A stretch of 64,000 nt of DNA. It comes from Clostridia bacterium (GTDB lineage: Bacteria; Bacillota; Clostridia; Christensenellales; Aristaeellaceae). A model generated the notes under the pieces. It had not been told where the DNA came from and made no database searches. It saw nothing but the letters and a program-made list of their open reading frames with translations. The stretch lies in assembly GCA_017431005.1 (NCBI GenBank), contig JAFRLY010000001.1, positions 1 to 64,000 of the forward strand. The letters run 5' to 3'. This document shows, piece after piece, positions 1-8,536 of this stretch. The translations under genes were made by a program, and so were the position numbers. Numbering within the stretch: position 1 is the stretch's first letter; the number at the start of each line of letters is the position of its first letter.

Positions 1-19
1 AATAAAATAGTTCACCATT

Positions 20-135
<116 letters not shown>

Positions 136-144
136 TTCCAATAT

Positions 145-216
<72 letters not shown>

Positions 217-252
217 CGAAATGAACGTCAGTCCAGTGGACTGTCGAAAGAA

Positions 253-280
253 AACCAGACCGAATGGTCTGGTTTTTTTT
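253..280 (+). terminator. Rho-independent terminator of the rRNA/tRNA unit
   Basis: A nine-base-pair stem (253-261 with 266-274) with a four-base loop runs into an eight-T tract (273-280). It sits 36 nt past tRNA-Asn and probably ends the rRNA operon. Confidence 0.9.
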
Positions 281-400
281 CGAAGTGAATTGAGCGAGTC
301 AACCGAAACGAGCCGCAGCCTTTACAGAAGGCTGTGGTGACGATTGAGGTTGCGGAGAGCACAGGGTTTTTATTGCTCCCCAAAGGAACAAAAAGAATGC

Positions 401-429
401 TTGAAACGGAATAAACCGTCCATTATAAT
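401..429 (+). promoter_or_regulatory. Sigma-A promoter of the EamA transporter gene
   Basis: TTGAAA at 401-406 and TATAAT at 424-429 are separated by 17 bp. Transcription would start near 436, leaving a short leader. The rest of 281-460 shows nothing else I can name. Confidence 0.75.
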
Positions 430-484
430 GGGCGGCAGTACGGTTTTCGTATGAATCCGGATGGATATGGCTGGAGTTATCGAT

Positions 485-1420
485 ATGAATGAATCTGACA
501 ATCGGAAAGCCCTGCGCGGCAGCCTGCTTTTGCTGATCGGATCTGTGATCTGGGGCGCTGCCTTTGTGGCCCAGCGGGCAGGCATGGACCATATGCCTCC
601 CTTTGCCTTTTCCGGAATCCGGATGCTTCTGGGCGGTATTGTGATGATCCCTGTGGCGCGGCTGCTGGACCGGAAGCAGGAGCTGAGCGCTGAAGCGTCT
701 GCAATCCGGAAGAAGGACCAGCGGCGGGCCGGCCTGATCTGCGGTCTTTTCCTGTTCGCGGCCACCTCGCTGCAGCAGGTGGGCCTGGTGAGCACATCAG
801 CCGGTAAGGCGGGCTTTCTGACGGCGCTGTATGTGGTGCTTGTACCCCTGGCAAGTCTGCTGGTTTTCCGCGTGCATCCCGGCCGGATCATCTGGATCGG
901 CGTGGCGCTGGCTGTGGCTGCCCTGTATCTGCTGTGCGTGCCCGCCTCCGGCTTTCAGGTGGAGGCAGGGGACCTGCTGCTGATCGGCTGCGCGGTATGC
1001 TTTACGGGGCAGATTCTGGGCATCGACAGATATGCTGCCAGGGTCAACGGGGCAGCCCTGGCCCGGGATGAGTTTCTGATAACCGGCGTGCTTTCCATGA
1101 TCGTTGCGCTCTGCACTGAAAAAATATCCTGGGACGGCATCCGCGAGGCGCTGATTCCGATTCTGTATACAGGCATTCTGTCCAGTGCGGTGGGCTATTC
1201 CCTGCAGATCTTCGGCCAGCGCGACGTGAATCCGACAGTGGCGTCCCTGCTGATGTGCCTGGAATCCGTTTTCGCGGTGACCACCGGCGCGCTGATTCTG
1301 GGTGAAATCATGACCTCCCGGGAGATTTTGGGAAGCGTGCTGATGTTCACGGCGGTGATCCTGGCCCAGCTTTCCCCGGTCATTGAAAAAAGAGTCAAAG
1401 AAAAAGCCGCGCAGGAATAA
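485..1420 (+). CDS. DMT-superfamily EamA transporter
   Basis: This is a hydrophobic protein of about 311 residues with ten predicted membrane segments in two EamA repeats, the usual size for drug/metabolite exporters. The start of the first repeat is recognisable in the stretch LLLLIGSVIWGAAFVAQRAG near the N terminus. Such proteins move small metabolites or amino acids across the cytoplasmic membrane, but substrate cannot be read from sequence. I chose the ATG at 485 because GGAG at 473-476 sits 8 nt upstream. An in-frame ATG at 461 would add eight residues and lacks a clear ribosome site. The gene stands alone behind its own promoter and converges with azlCD. Confidence 0.85.
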   Translation: MNESDNRKALRGSLLLLIGSVIWGAAFVAQRAGMDHMPPFAFSGIRMLLGGIVMIPVARLLDRKQELSAEASAIRKKDQRRAGLICGLFLFAATSLQQVGLVSTSAGKAGFLTALYVVLVPLASLLVFRVHPGRIIWIGVALAVAALYLLCVPASGFQVEAGDLLLIGCAVCFTGQILGIDRYAARVNGAALARDEFLITGVLSMIVALCTEKISWDGIREALIPILYTGILSSAVGYSLQIFGQRDVNPTVASLLMCLESVFAVTTGALILGEIMTSREILGSVLMFTAVILAQLSPVIEKRVKEKAAQE

Positions 1421-1449
1421 GCTCTGCGCGGCAGTGAAACAGTTATCAC

Positions 1450-1761
1450 TCAGAAAACAACCTGAATCAGTGCCATATAGATGATCGTCCCTCCCAGAAT
1501 GCTGAGGAGGGAGTTTCTTTTCCACGCCTGCAGCCCGATGACACAAGCAGCCGCGATTCCCTGCGGCAGGCCGTGGGGAGCGGCATGCAGGTTTATATCC
1601 TTCAGGCATTAAATCACCAGCATGCCGATGATGGCGGCAGGAAGGACCCTGCCGAGATAGGAGATATATGGCGGTGCCTTCTTCCGGAAAAGCAGGAAAG
1701 GCAGGAAGCGCAGCAGGATGGTTACGCCCGCCATGACGGCGACAAGGACAGCGGAAGTCAT
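1450..1761 (-). pseudogene. azlD: AzlD-family branched-chain amino acid transport protein with in-frame stop
   Basis: The frame from ATG 1761 codes for a small hydrophobic AzlD protein. AzlD partners AzlC to export branched-chain amino acids or their analogues. After residue 50 (ending GMLVI) there is a TAA at 1609-1611. The same frame then continues with CLKDINLHAAPHGLPQG and more hydrophobic sequence to a TGA at 1450-1452, about 103 codons in all, the normal family length. Family members have a tyrosine before CLKD, so one base change (TAT or TAC to TAA) explains the stop. The ATG overlaps the azlC stop as ATGA, showing translational coupling. It is a recent nonsense mutant, a recoded stop or a sequencing error. 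Confidence 0.8.
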
Positions 1762-2447
1762 ACGGACACCTCCTCTCTTCGGCGCACCAGCGTCAGCACC
1801 AGGGTGATTAGCAGCATGGCAGGGATCAGGAAGTTTTCCGGGCCGAACAGAAGCAGGCAGAGCAGTGTGCTCAGCAGGCCGGTGAGGGCTGGCAGATGAT
1901 CCCGACGGGTGATCCACTGTTCCGTAAAGGAAGCGATGAACAGCGCGGTCATGGAAAATTCGATACCCGCGGTGGAAAAGGGAAGGACAGCGCCAAGCAG
2001 ACTGCCCAGCACGCTGCCGAGAACCCAGTAGCTGTGATTAAAAAGGGAGACAAGAAACCGGTACAGATGCGGGTCTGCGCCTTCGGGGACATGGCTGTCG
2101 CTGAGCAGGGTATAGGTCTCGTCCGTCAGGGCAAAAATCATGTATGGCTTGTATTTTTCGGCGCCCTGATACCGGCTGATCATGGAAATGCTGGAAAACA
2201 GGTGGCGGGCATTGACCATGACGGTGGTCAGAGCTGTTGAGAGCAGGGAAGCTCCGCCGGTCAGCAGGCCGACGCCGACGTATTGCATGGAACCGGCGTA
2301 GATCAGTGCGCTCATGGCAAAAGCCCAGAGAACGCCATAGCCCGCGTTCCGGAGCAGGATTCCGAATCCCGTACCCAGCACGATATATCCGGCCATAACC
2401 GGCAGTGACTTCAGGAAAGCCTGCCGGGTGACCCCGGGATGATTCAT
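1758..2447 (-). CDS. azlC: AzlC-family amino acid exporter, large subunit
   Basis: A membrane protein of 229 residues, matching AzlC length, with several hydrophobic helices and the family opening seen in PVMAGYIVLGTGFGILLRNAG. AzlC with AzlD is known to export branched-chain amino acids such as azaleucine in Bacillus. The gene overlaps azlD by four bases (ATGA). Start ATG 2447 is preceded by a GAAAGGCGG stretch. If AzlD is truly truncated the pair may be non-functional. Transport direction and substrate come from family knowledge only. Confidence 0.88.
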   Translation of the reverse strand: MNHPGVTRQAFLKSLPVMAGYIVLGTGFGILLRNAGYGVLWAFAMSALIYAGSMQYVGVGLLTGGASLLSTALTTVMVNARHLFSSISMISRYQGAEKYKPYMIFALTDETYTLLSDSHVPEGADPHLYRFLVSLFNHSYWVLGSVLGSLLGAVLPFSTAGIEFSMTALFIASFTEQWITRRDHLPALTGLLSTLLCLLLFGPENFLIPAMLLITLVLTLVRRREEVSV

Positions 2448-2746
2448 GAATCAGTCCGCCTTTCTTTCAGGGATGGTTCGGAACGTGCAATTGAGCTTCT
2501 GATACGCCCCGAATTGCCGAAAATATAGCACAGTGCCGGAACGCTGTAAAGAAAAGAGACGGTGTAAGGCTGTGCTTTTTCTGTATCCTGCTTTATGAAT
2601 GTTATCAGCCTGTGTACCCATAAGCTGATGGGGTTCGTTTATCGGCATTTCCAAAACAGAAAACGGGCGCATCTGGTGGAACATTTCACCATAGAGATAA
2701 AAAACTGCAAAAGATGGAAATATTTCAACCAGAACACAAATAAATA

Positions 2747-2775
2747 TTGACATGCGATTGATGTTCTGCTAATAT
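2747..2775 (+). promoter_or_regulatory. Strong extended -10 promoter for the URO-D/ABC operon
   Basis: TTGACA at 2747-2752 and TAATAT at 2770-2775 are 17 bp apart, with a TG at 2767-2768 giving an extended -10. It probably drives the gene at 2867 and ABC cassette 1. The rest of the 2448-2866 gap holds only a doubtful minus-strand reading frame. Confidence 0.8.
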
Positions 2776-2791
2776 GATTACAAGAACATCA
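2759..2791. promoter_or_regulatory. Inverted-repeat operator over the -10 region
   Basis: TGATGTTCT (2759-2767) and AGAACATCA (2783-2791) form a perfect nine-base inverted repeat around the -10 box, with a 15-bp spacer. The centres are 24 bp apart, slightly more than two helical turns. This suits a dimeric repressor binding across the promoter. The GntR protein encoded at 8647 in the same orientation is one candidate. Confidence 0.5.
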
Positions 2792-2866
2792 GAACTGTGT
2801 AAATTCCGGACCGGCTGATCTGAAAAATCAAAAAAATGAATAAAATGAATGATAAGGGGGAGAAAA

Positions 2867-3835
2867 ATGGATAAGCGGACACGGGTATTCAATGCGATGG
2901 ACAAAAAACCGGTGGATCATGTACCGGTGGGCTTCTGGTATCATTTCGGCGGGGAGCAGGCGAAGGGAGAGGCCTGTGTCCAGGCTCACATTGACTATGT
3001 GAAGGACTGCGATCTGGATATTCTGAAGATCATGTGTGACAGCTTCTTCCCCTATCCGGTCCCGGATGACATTAAGACGGCCCACGACTGGTGGAAGCTG
3101 CAGCCGATCGGAAAGGATCATCCCTTCATTCAGGGCCAGGTCTGGCGGGCAAAGCGCCTTGTGGAAGAGCTGGGCAAGGAAATGCCCATCTTCTATAACG
3201 TATTTGCTCCCTTCTCTTCCATCCGCTTCGGCGCCGGAGATGACCGGGTCATGAAGGACCTGAAGGAGGATCGGCTCGCGGTCATGCACGCGCTGGACGT
3301 GATTGCCCAGGATAACGCGCTGCTGACAGAGCTGCTGATCACCGAGGCAGGCTGCGACGGTGTTTACTACTGTGTACAGGGCGGCGAGTACGGCCGGATG
3401 ACACCCGCGGAATACCGGTCCACGATTCGTCCCAGTGACCTGTATGTGCTGGAACGGGCGAACCGTTACAGCGATTACAACATCATGCACTGCTGCGGCT
3501 GGGCCGGCGCGAAGAATCAGATGGAGCTCTGGCAGGACTATCCTGTCAAGTGTGTCAACTGGGCGGTCTATGTGGAGGAAATGTCCCTGCCTGAAGGCCG
3601 GATCTTCTTCGGCGACCGGTGCTGCCTTGGCGGCTTCAAGAGCCTGCATCATGAAGGCCAGACCCATGACGGCCTGCTGCACAACGGCACGGAAGAGGAG
3701 ATCAAAGCCTTTACCCGTGATACGATCCTGACCTTTGGCAAGCGCGGCCTGATGCTGGGCGCGGACTGCACGGTCAACGAGCACATCGATCATAACCGGC
3801 TGCGCTGGGTCGTGGAAGCGGCGCGGTCCATCTGA
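2867..3835 (+). CDS. Uroporphyrinogen-decarboxylase-family protein (MtaA/CmuA-like)
   Basis: The 322-residue protein has the URO-D/methyltransferase fold signature: an opening like KRTRVFNAMDKKPVDHVPVG, HCCG around residues 208-211, and GADCT around residue 301. In the MtaA/CmuA branch a His-x-Cys plus a later Cys bind zinc for methyl transfer. H208, C210 and C301 fit that pattern, so methyl or decarboxylase chemistry on a small metabolite is more likely than haem synthesis. ATG 2867 follows a GGGGGAG ribosome site. It is first in an operon with ABC cassette 1 (40 nt to the next gene), as often seen for URO-D-like genes in gut Clostridia, so its substrate may be linked to the imported compound. 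Exact reaction unknown. Confidence 0.8.
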   Translation: MDKRTRVFNAMDKKPVDHVPVGFWYHFGGEQAKGEACVQAHIDYVKDCDLDILKIMCDSFFPYPVPDDIKTAHDWWKLQPIGKDHPFIQGQVWRAKRLVEELGKEMPIFYNVFAPFSSIRFGAGDDRVMKDLKEDRLAVMHALDVIAQDNALLTELLITEAGCDGVYYCVQGGEYGRMTPAEYRSTIRPSDLYVLERANRYSDYNIMHCCGWAGAKNQMELWQDYPVKCVNWAVYVEEMSLPEGRIFFGDRCCLGGFKSLHHEGQTHDGLLHNGTEEEIKAFTRDTILTFGKRGLMLGADCTVNEHIDHNRLRWVVEAARSI

Positions 3836-3875
3836 TGCCGGGACCGGAGGAAACTGAAGAGGAGGTGACGCCCCC

Positions 3876-4817
3876 GTGCAAAGCGTGGAGGCCTATCAGA
3901 AGGAACGGCGGAAGGCCGGACGGCTGCGGAAAGCCGGACGGTGCTGGCAGCTTTATCTGCTGCTGCTTCCCGCGGTTGCCTACATCTTCATTTTCAACTA
4001 TATGCCTCTGTACGGTATTCAGATTGCTTTCAGAAAATATTCCGCCCGCAAGGGCTACCTGGGCTCCGCCTGGGTGGGTTGGAAAAACTTCAACCGGTTC
4101 TTCAACTCCCCGGATCTGTGGCGGCTGATCAAAAACACCCTGACCCTGAGCGTGTACTCCCTGGTGGTGGGCTTCCCGCTGCCGATCATCCTTTCGCTGA
4201 TGCTGAACCAGTGCGCCAGCGGCGGAACCAAGCGCGTCGTGCAGAACGTGATTTACGCGCCGCACTTCGTTTCCATGGTGGTGCTGGTGGGCATGATCAA
4301 CGTCATGTTCTCGGTGAATTCCGGTGTGGTGAACACGGTGCTGGAGAAGCTGGGGCATGAGAGGGTGCTGTTCGTCGGCCAGGCCAGCATCTTTCCGCAC
4401 ATGTATGTGTGGAGCGGCATCTGGCAGAATGTAGGCTGGAACACGGTCATCTATTTCGCTGCCCTGTCCTCCGTCAGCGCGGACCTGCATGACGCGGCCA
4501 TCGTGGACGGAGCCAGCAAGCGTCAGCGCATCCTGCATATCGATCTGCCGACCATCATGCCGACCATCACCATCATGCTGATCCTGCAGATCGGCCAGCT
4601 GATGAATGTCGGCTTTGAAAAGGTTTTCCTGATGCAGAACAACCTGAATCTGCAGACATCAGAAACGATTCAGACCTATGTGTACAAGATGGGCCTGCAG
4701 AATTCGGATTACAGCTATTCCACAGCGGTGGGGCTGTTCAACAACGTCATCAATCTGATCCTGCTCTCGACAGTGAACATGATCACGCGCCGCATGGGCG
4801 GCAGCGGGCTCTGGTAA
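3876..4817 (+). CDS. ABC sugar transporter permease, LplB type (cassette 1)
   Basis: A 313-residue inner-membrane permease with six predicted helices. The N-terminal part has YLLLLPAVAYIFIFNYMPLY and the cytoplasmic EAA-like loop reads DAAIVDGASKRQRILHIDLP, which contacts the ATPase. This is the LplB branch of carbohydrate uptake transporter family 1. Translation starts with GTG at 3876 behind GAGGAGGTG. The partner permease starts 12 nt later. No ATPase gene is nearby, so a shared MsmX-type ATPase is expected. Substrate unknown, probably an oligosaccharide or glycoside. Confidence 0.92.
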   Translation: MQSVEAYQKERRKAGRLRKAGRCWQLYLLLLPAVAYIFIFNYMPLYGIQIAFRKYSARKGYLGSAWVGWKNFNRFFNSPDLWRLIKNTLTLSVYSLVVGFPLPIILSLMLNQCASGGTKRVVQNVIYAPHFVSMVVLVGMINVMFSVNSGVVNTVLEKLGHERVLFVGQASIFPHMYVWSGIWQNVGWNTVIYFAALSSVSADLHDAAIVDGASKRQRILHIDLPTIMPTITIMLILQIGQLMNVGFEKVFLMQNNLNLQTSETIQTYVYKMGLQNSDYSYSTAVGLFNNVINLILLSTVNMITRRMGGSGLW

Positions 4818-4829
4818 GGGGGCGGCGGT

Positions 4830-5726
4830 ATGATCAGAGACAGAAAAACCCGGGGCGACCGCGTGTTTGACGTGGTCAACATCACGCTGCTGGTGCTGAT
4901 CGGGCTGATTATCGCATATCCCCTGTATTTCGTGATTATTGCCTCCATCAGTGATCCGGACGTGGTCAACAAGGGACAGGTGATCCTGACTCCCAAAGGC
5001 GCGACCCTGCTGGGATACGAAAGGCTGTTCCAGGACAAGACGATCTGGCGGGGCTATGCGAACACTTTCTTCTATACCTTCGCGGGCACACTGCTGGACG
5101 TGACGGTGACAACCTGCGCGGCCTATGCGCTGTCCCGGAGCGATCTGGTGGGGCGGAAGCTCCTGATGAAATATTTCGTCTTTACGATGTATTTCTCCGG
5201 CGGTTTGATCCCGCTGTTCATCCAGGTCAACAACATGGGGCTGTACAACACGCGCTGGGTTCTGATTATTCTGGGCACGGTGTCGGTTTATAACCTGATT
5301 ATCGCCCGGTCCTTCTTTGAATCGACGATTCCTCTGGAGATGCTGGAGGCCGCGAAGCTGGACGGCTGCAGCGATATACAGTTCTTCCTGCTGATCGCGC
5401 TGCCACTGTCCAAGGCCATCCTGGCGGTGCTGACGGTGTACTATGGCGTAGGTCACTGGAACCAGTATTTCAATGCTTTGATTTACACCTCCAAGCAGGA
5501 ATACTATCCGCTGCAGATCGTGCTGCGGGAAATCCTGATCCAGGCCCGTCAGACAGAGGTGGCGGTGACGGAAGGGCAGATCGCGGAACTGATCGAGCGC
5601 AACCGGTACGCGGAGCTGATCAAATACGGCGTCATTGTCGTTTCCTCCCTGCCTGTCATGATCATGTACCCCTTTGCCCAGAAATTCTTCGTCAAGGGTG
5701 TTATGTTGGGAGCTGTTAAGGGGTGA
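4830..5726 (+). CDS. ABC sugar transporter permease, YtcP type (cassette 1)
   Basis: The second permease of the cassette has 298 residues with six membrane helices and the EAA loop around LEAAKLDGCSDIQFFLLIAL. It ends in the family tail FVKGVMLGAVKG. It forms a heterodimer channel with the LplB-type partner and works with the binding protein at 5893. The TGA stop lies inside the left arm of a long inverted repeat that begins the structured element at 5723-5832, so ribosomes ending here would cover part of that structure. Confidence 0.92.
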   Translation: MIRDRKTRGDRVFDVVNITLLVLIGLIIAYPLYFVIIASISDPDVVNKGQVILTPKGATLLGYERLFQDKTIWRGYANTFFYTFAGTLLDVTVTTCAAYALSRSDLVGRKLLMKYFVFTMYFSGGLIPLFIQVNNMGLYNTRWVLIILGTVSVYNLIIARSFFESTIPLEMLEAAKLDGCSDIQFFLLIALPLSKAILAVLTVYYGVGHWNQYFNALIYTSKQEYYPLQIVLREILIQARQTEVAVTEGQIAELIERNRYAELIKYGVIVVSSLPVMIMYPFAQKFFVKGVMLGAVKG

Positions 5727-5832
5727 GATTTTTCCGACCCGCAGTGCGGGATATTTCGGAAAAATCTCACAGAGTCCGCACAGAGCGAAGGCGGCATGAA
5801 GCCGCGTTCGCGACAATGCGGACGACCGGGGG
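5723..5832 (+). ncRNA. Candidate structured RNA element, copy 1 (permease/binding-protein intergenic)
   Basis: Stem A pairs 5723-5737 with 5756-5770 (15 perfect pairs). Inside it is hairpin B, 5738-5742 with 5746-5750. Stem C pairs 5774-5780 with 5817-5823 and encloses stem D (5785-5789 with 5807-5811) and hairpin E (5791-5795 with 5801-5805, loop ATGAA). It closes with CGACCGGGG at 5823-5831. A second copy of the same length and geometry lies at 16508-16617 on the minus strand. Stems A to D differ there by compensated changes, while hairpin E and the 3' block are identical. Possible roles are mRNA stabilisation or processing, raising binding-protein over permease expression, or translation-linked attenuation. 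No known family recognised. Confidence 0.75.
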
Positions 5833-5892
5833 AGCAAACCACATCTGTACCGAACGGAATAATCCGTTCAATATAAAAAAGGAGGGTTTCTC

Positions 5893-7485
5893 ATGTTTAA
5901 ACGTTTCCTGTGCGTCTTTCTGGCTGGCCTGATGCTGCTGGGAATGGCATCCGCGGCGCCGGAAGAAGAGATCCAGTTCCCCCTCGTGAACGAGCCTCTG
6001 ACCCTGCGCTTCATGGCACCCCGTCCGTCGGATTACGCGAACGGATATGAGGATATGAAGCTGCTGAAGGAATATGAGGAAAAGACCGGTATCGACATCG
6101 AATGGGAAGAAGTTCCGCAGTCCGGCTGGGATGAGAAGGTCCAGCTGGTGCTGAACTCCGTGGACCTGCCGGACGTCATCTACGGCGGAGGTATTTCCGC
6201 CAGTGACAGCGCCCGCTATGGTCTGGACGGCGTGCTGATGCCTCTGAATGATCTGATTGAGGAACACACCATCAACATTAAGTACTGGCTGGAGCAGCGG
6301 CCTGACATCAAGAAGCTGATCACCGCTCCGGACGGCAACATCTACGGCCTGCCCTCCATCGACGAGTCCCTGTCCACGCAGGTGGCCGGCATTATGGGCA
6401 TGAACATGACCTGGCTGGAAAATCTGGGGCTGGAGATTCCGAAGACCCTGGATGAGTTCACCGCTGTGCTGCGCGCCTTCAAGGAGCAGGATGCCAACAA
6501 GAACGGCGATCCCAATGACGAGATTCCGCTGAGCTTCCGTTCCACCAACTCTGCTGACCGCACCACCTGGATCGGCTCCTTCTTCGGACCCTTCGGCGTG
6601 GTGGATGATGAAACACACATCATGGTCAAAGACGGCAAGGTTGTTTTCACCCCCGAACAGGAAGGCTTCAAGGCTGCGCTGCAGTATTTCCACGGCCTGC
6701 TTGAGGAAGGCCTGATGGACAAGGAATCCTTCACGCAGGACAGCTCCGCCTTCTTTGCCAAGGCCCGTTCTCCTGAAGGTATCGGCGCGTCCTACGTCTT
6801 CTCCACCTTCGATCTGGACCAGAACGACAACACCTACAACAACTATGACCTGATCGATCCCATCACCGGCGCTGACGGCAAAGCCCTGGTCAACCTGGCG
6901 GTTTACATTGCCGGCGTTTCCCAGAACCGTTATATGATCACCGCGGACTGCAAGGATCCCGTGGCGGCCATCAAGTGGATCGACTACTGGTGCGACAACT
7001 GGGAGAACGCCCTGACCGTGCGCTTCGGCTATGAGGGAGATTCCTGGAAGTGGCTGGATGAGGATAAGAACCAGTTCACCGAGCTGGCCCAGGCGCCCAG
7101 CGGCGACACCGTCAACCAGGCTTATGTTTCCCAGTACACCCCCTATACCACCGCTGTGATGTGGGAGCTGCAGGACCTCTGGCGCCGTAAAAAGAATTCC
7201 GCTCCTTACTTCATCGAGCGCGCTGAGAAGGCCAACGGTTCCTACCGTGCCGCGGCTGTGACCGAAATGTGGCCCCGGGTTGCCTTTGACGAGGAGACCA
7301 ACGAGCGCTTCGCGGAAATCAACACGGACCTGAAGTCCTACATTGAGAACACGATGACCACCTTCATGCTCAATGGCTTCACCGATGCGGAATATGACGC
7401 GTTCCTGCAGAAGTGCAAGGATCTGAAATGCGATGAGCTGGTGGAAATCTATCAGACCCGGTATGACCAGTTCATGGGCAAATAA
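5893..7485 (+). CDS. Extracellular solute-binding protein (cassette 1)
   Basis: A 530-residue binding protein of the LipO/YtcQ type that delivers a carbohydrate to the permeases at 3876 and 4830. The N terminus is a Sec signal peptide with a hydrophobic core and a likely ASA cleavage site near residue 21. I see no usable lipobox cysteine, unusual for a Firmicute binding protein. An ideal AAGGAGG precedes ATG 5893. The gene follows the structured element and is closed by a terminator hairpin at 7505. Ligand cannot be told from sequence. Confidence 0.9.
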   Translation: MFKRFLCVFLAGLMLLGMASAAPEEEIQFPLVNEPLTLRFMAPRPSDYANGYEDMKLLKEYEEKTGIDIEWEEVPQSGWDEKVQLVLNSVDLPDVIYGGGISASDSARYGLDGVLMPLNDLIEEHTINIKYWLEQRPDIKKLITAPDGNIYGLPSIDESLSTQVAGIMGMNMTWLENLGLEIPKTLDEFTAVLRAFKEQDANKNGDPNDEIPLSFRSTNSADRTTWIGSFFGPFGVVDDETHIMVKDGKVVFTPEQEGFKAALQYFHGLLEEGLMDKESFTQDSSAFFAKARSPEGIGASYVFSTFDLDQNDNTYNNYDLIDPITGADGKALVNLAVYIAGVSQNRYMITADCKDPVAAIKWIDYWCDNWENALTVRFGYEGDSWKWLDEDKNQFTELAQAPSGDTVNQAYVSQYTPYTTAVMWELQDLWRRKKNSAPYFIERAEKANGSYRAAAVTEMWPRVAFDEETNERFAEINTDLKSYIENTMTTFMLNGFTDAEYDAFLQKCKDLKCDELVEIYQTRYDQFMGK

Positions 7486-7504
7486 TCCTGTTATCTGACC
7501 TGAC

Positions 7505-7535
7505 CGCGGGCTGTGGATGTCCACAGCCCGCGTAT
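7505..7535 (+). terminator. Terminator hairpin after cassette 1
   Basis: CGCGGGCTGTGGA (7505-7517) pairs with TCCACAGCCCGCG (7520-7532), a very stable stem followed by a short T-rich run. It separates the binding-protein gene from the aldo/keto reductase gene. The weak T tract suggests partial read-through. Confidence 0.65.
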
Positions 7536-7561
7536 TTGAAAATGCGAATGGGGCTGAGATC

Positions 7562-8536
7562 ATGCAATACAGAAGCGTTGGCAAATCCGGTCTGAAGGTC
7601 AGCAAGGTGGCTTTGGGCAGCTGGATGACGGATCTGAAGGGCGGTCCGGCGGTGGAAATCGCGGCGCAGACCGTAAGACTGGCTTTTGAGAACGGCGTGA
7701 ATTTCTTTGACTGCGCGGATGCCTACAGCGGCGGTGAGGCGGAAAAATTTCTGGGCCGCTGCCTGAAGGATTATCCCCGCAGCAAGCTGGTGATTTCCAG
7801 CAAGGTGTTCTTCCCCATGGGGGATGGTGTTAACGAGCGCGGCCTGTCCCGCAAGCATATCTTTGAGCAGGCGGAAAAGTCCCTGAAAAACATGGGCGTG
7901 GATTATCTGGATATGTATTTCTGCCACCGCTATGATCCCACCACGCCGGTGGAGGAAACCATGCGGGCCCTGGACGACCTGGTGCATCAGGGCAAAATTC
8001 TGTATTACGGCGTCAGTGAATGGAGCCCGGTGCAGATCATGAAGGCGCTGGAAGTGATTCACGGCCTGCATCTGTATCCGATGACGGTACTCCAGCCGGA
8101 ATACAATATGGTGGACCGGTATGTGGAGGATGAAATCTTTGATATCTGCAAAGAGAACGGCATGGGCATCGTGCCCTTCTCCCCGCTGGCCCAGGGTCTG
8201 CTGACCGGCAAGTACCGCAAGGGACAGCCGATACCGGAGGGCTCCCGGGCGACGCATCAGGCGGACCGGCAGATCAACAACCTGCTGACGGACGATCATC
8301 TGGATAAGGTGGAGAAGCTGCTGAAGGTGGCGGAGAGGCTGAATGTTCCGCTGAGCGTGCTTGCCCTGGCCTGGACGCTGCGGGATCCGGTGGTTTCCAG
8401 CGTGATCACCGGCGCCACGAAGCCGGAGCAGCTGGCTATGAACCTGCAGGCAACGGAGCTGGAGCTGGATGCGGAAACGCTGAAGGAGATTGAAGCTATT
8501 CTGGATTATCATCCTTTTTACCGGAAGATTGGATGA
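7562..8536 (+). CDS. Aldo/keto reductase (Kv-beta-like family)
   Basis: A 324-residue TIM-barrel NADPH-dependent oxidoreductase. The N terminus (MQYRSVGKSGLKVSKVALG) is characteristic. The catalytic tetrad is recognisable as Asp and Tyr in FFDCADAYSGGEAE, Lys in KLVISSKVFF and His in MYFCHRYDP. The YGVSEWSP segment and a late SSVITGATKPEQL nucleotide-binding segment also fit. I start it at ATG 7562; an upstream in-frame ATG at 7517 lies inside the terminator hairpin and is unlikely. It may reduce a sugar aldehyde or keto group from the compound imported by cassette 1. Confidence 0.9.
   Translation: MQYRSVGKSGLKVSKVALGSWMTDLKGGPAVEIAAQTVRLAFENGVNFFDCADAYSGGEAEKFLGRCLKDYPRSKLVISSKVFFPMGDGVNERGLSRKHIFEQAEKSLKNMGVDYLDMYFCHRYDPTTPVEETMRALDDLVHQGKILYYGVSEWSPVQIMKALEVIHGLHLYPMTVLQPEYNMVDRYVEDEIFDICKENGMGIVPFSPLAQGLLTGKYRKGQPIPEGSRATHQADRQINNLLTDDHLDKVEKLLKVAERLNVPLSVLALAWTLRDPVVSSVITGATKPEQLAMNLQATELELDAETLKEIEAILDYHPFYRKIG

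Noticed and set aside
2451-2753. A 100-codon minus-strand frame ending 3 nt before azlC
   Set aside because: No recognisable domain, no ribosome site, and it runs through the AT-rich promoter region of the opposite strand. Its position before azlC seems accidental.
7517-7561. Earlier ATG for the aldo/keto reductase
   Set aside because: It lies inside the loop-side arm of a terminator hairpin and adds residues not found in the family.
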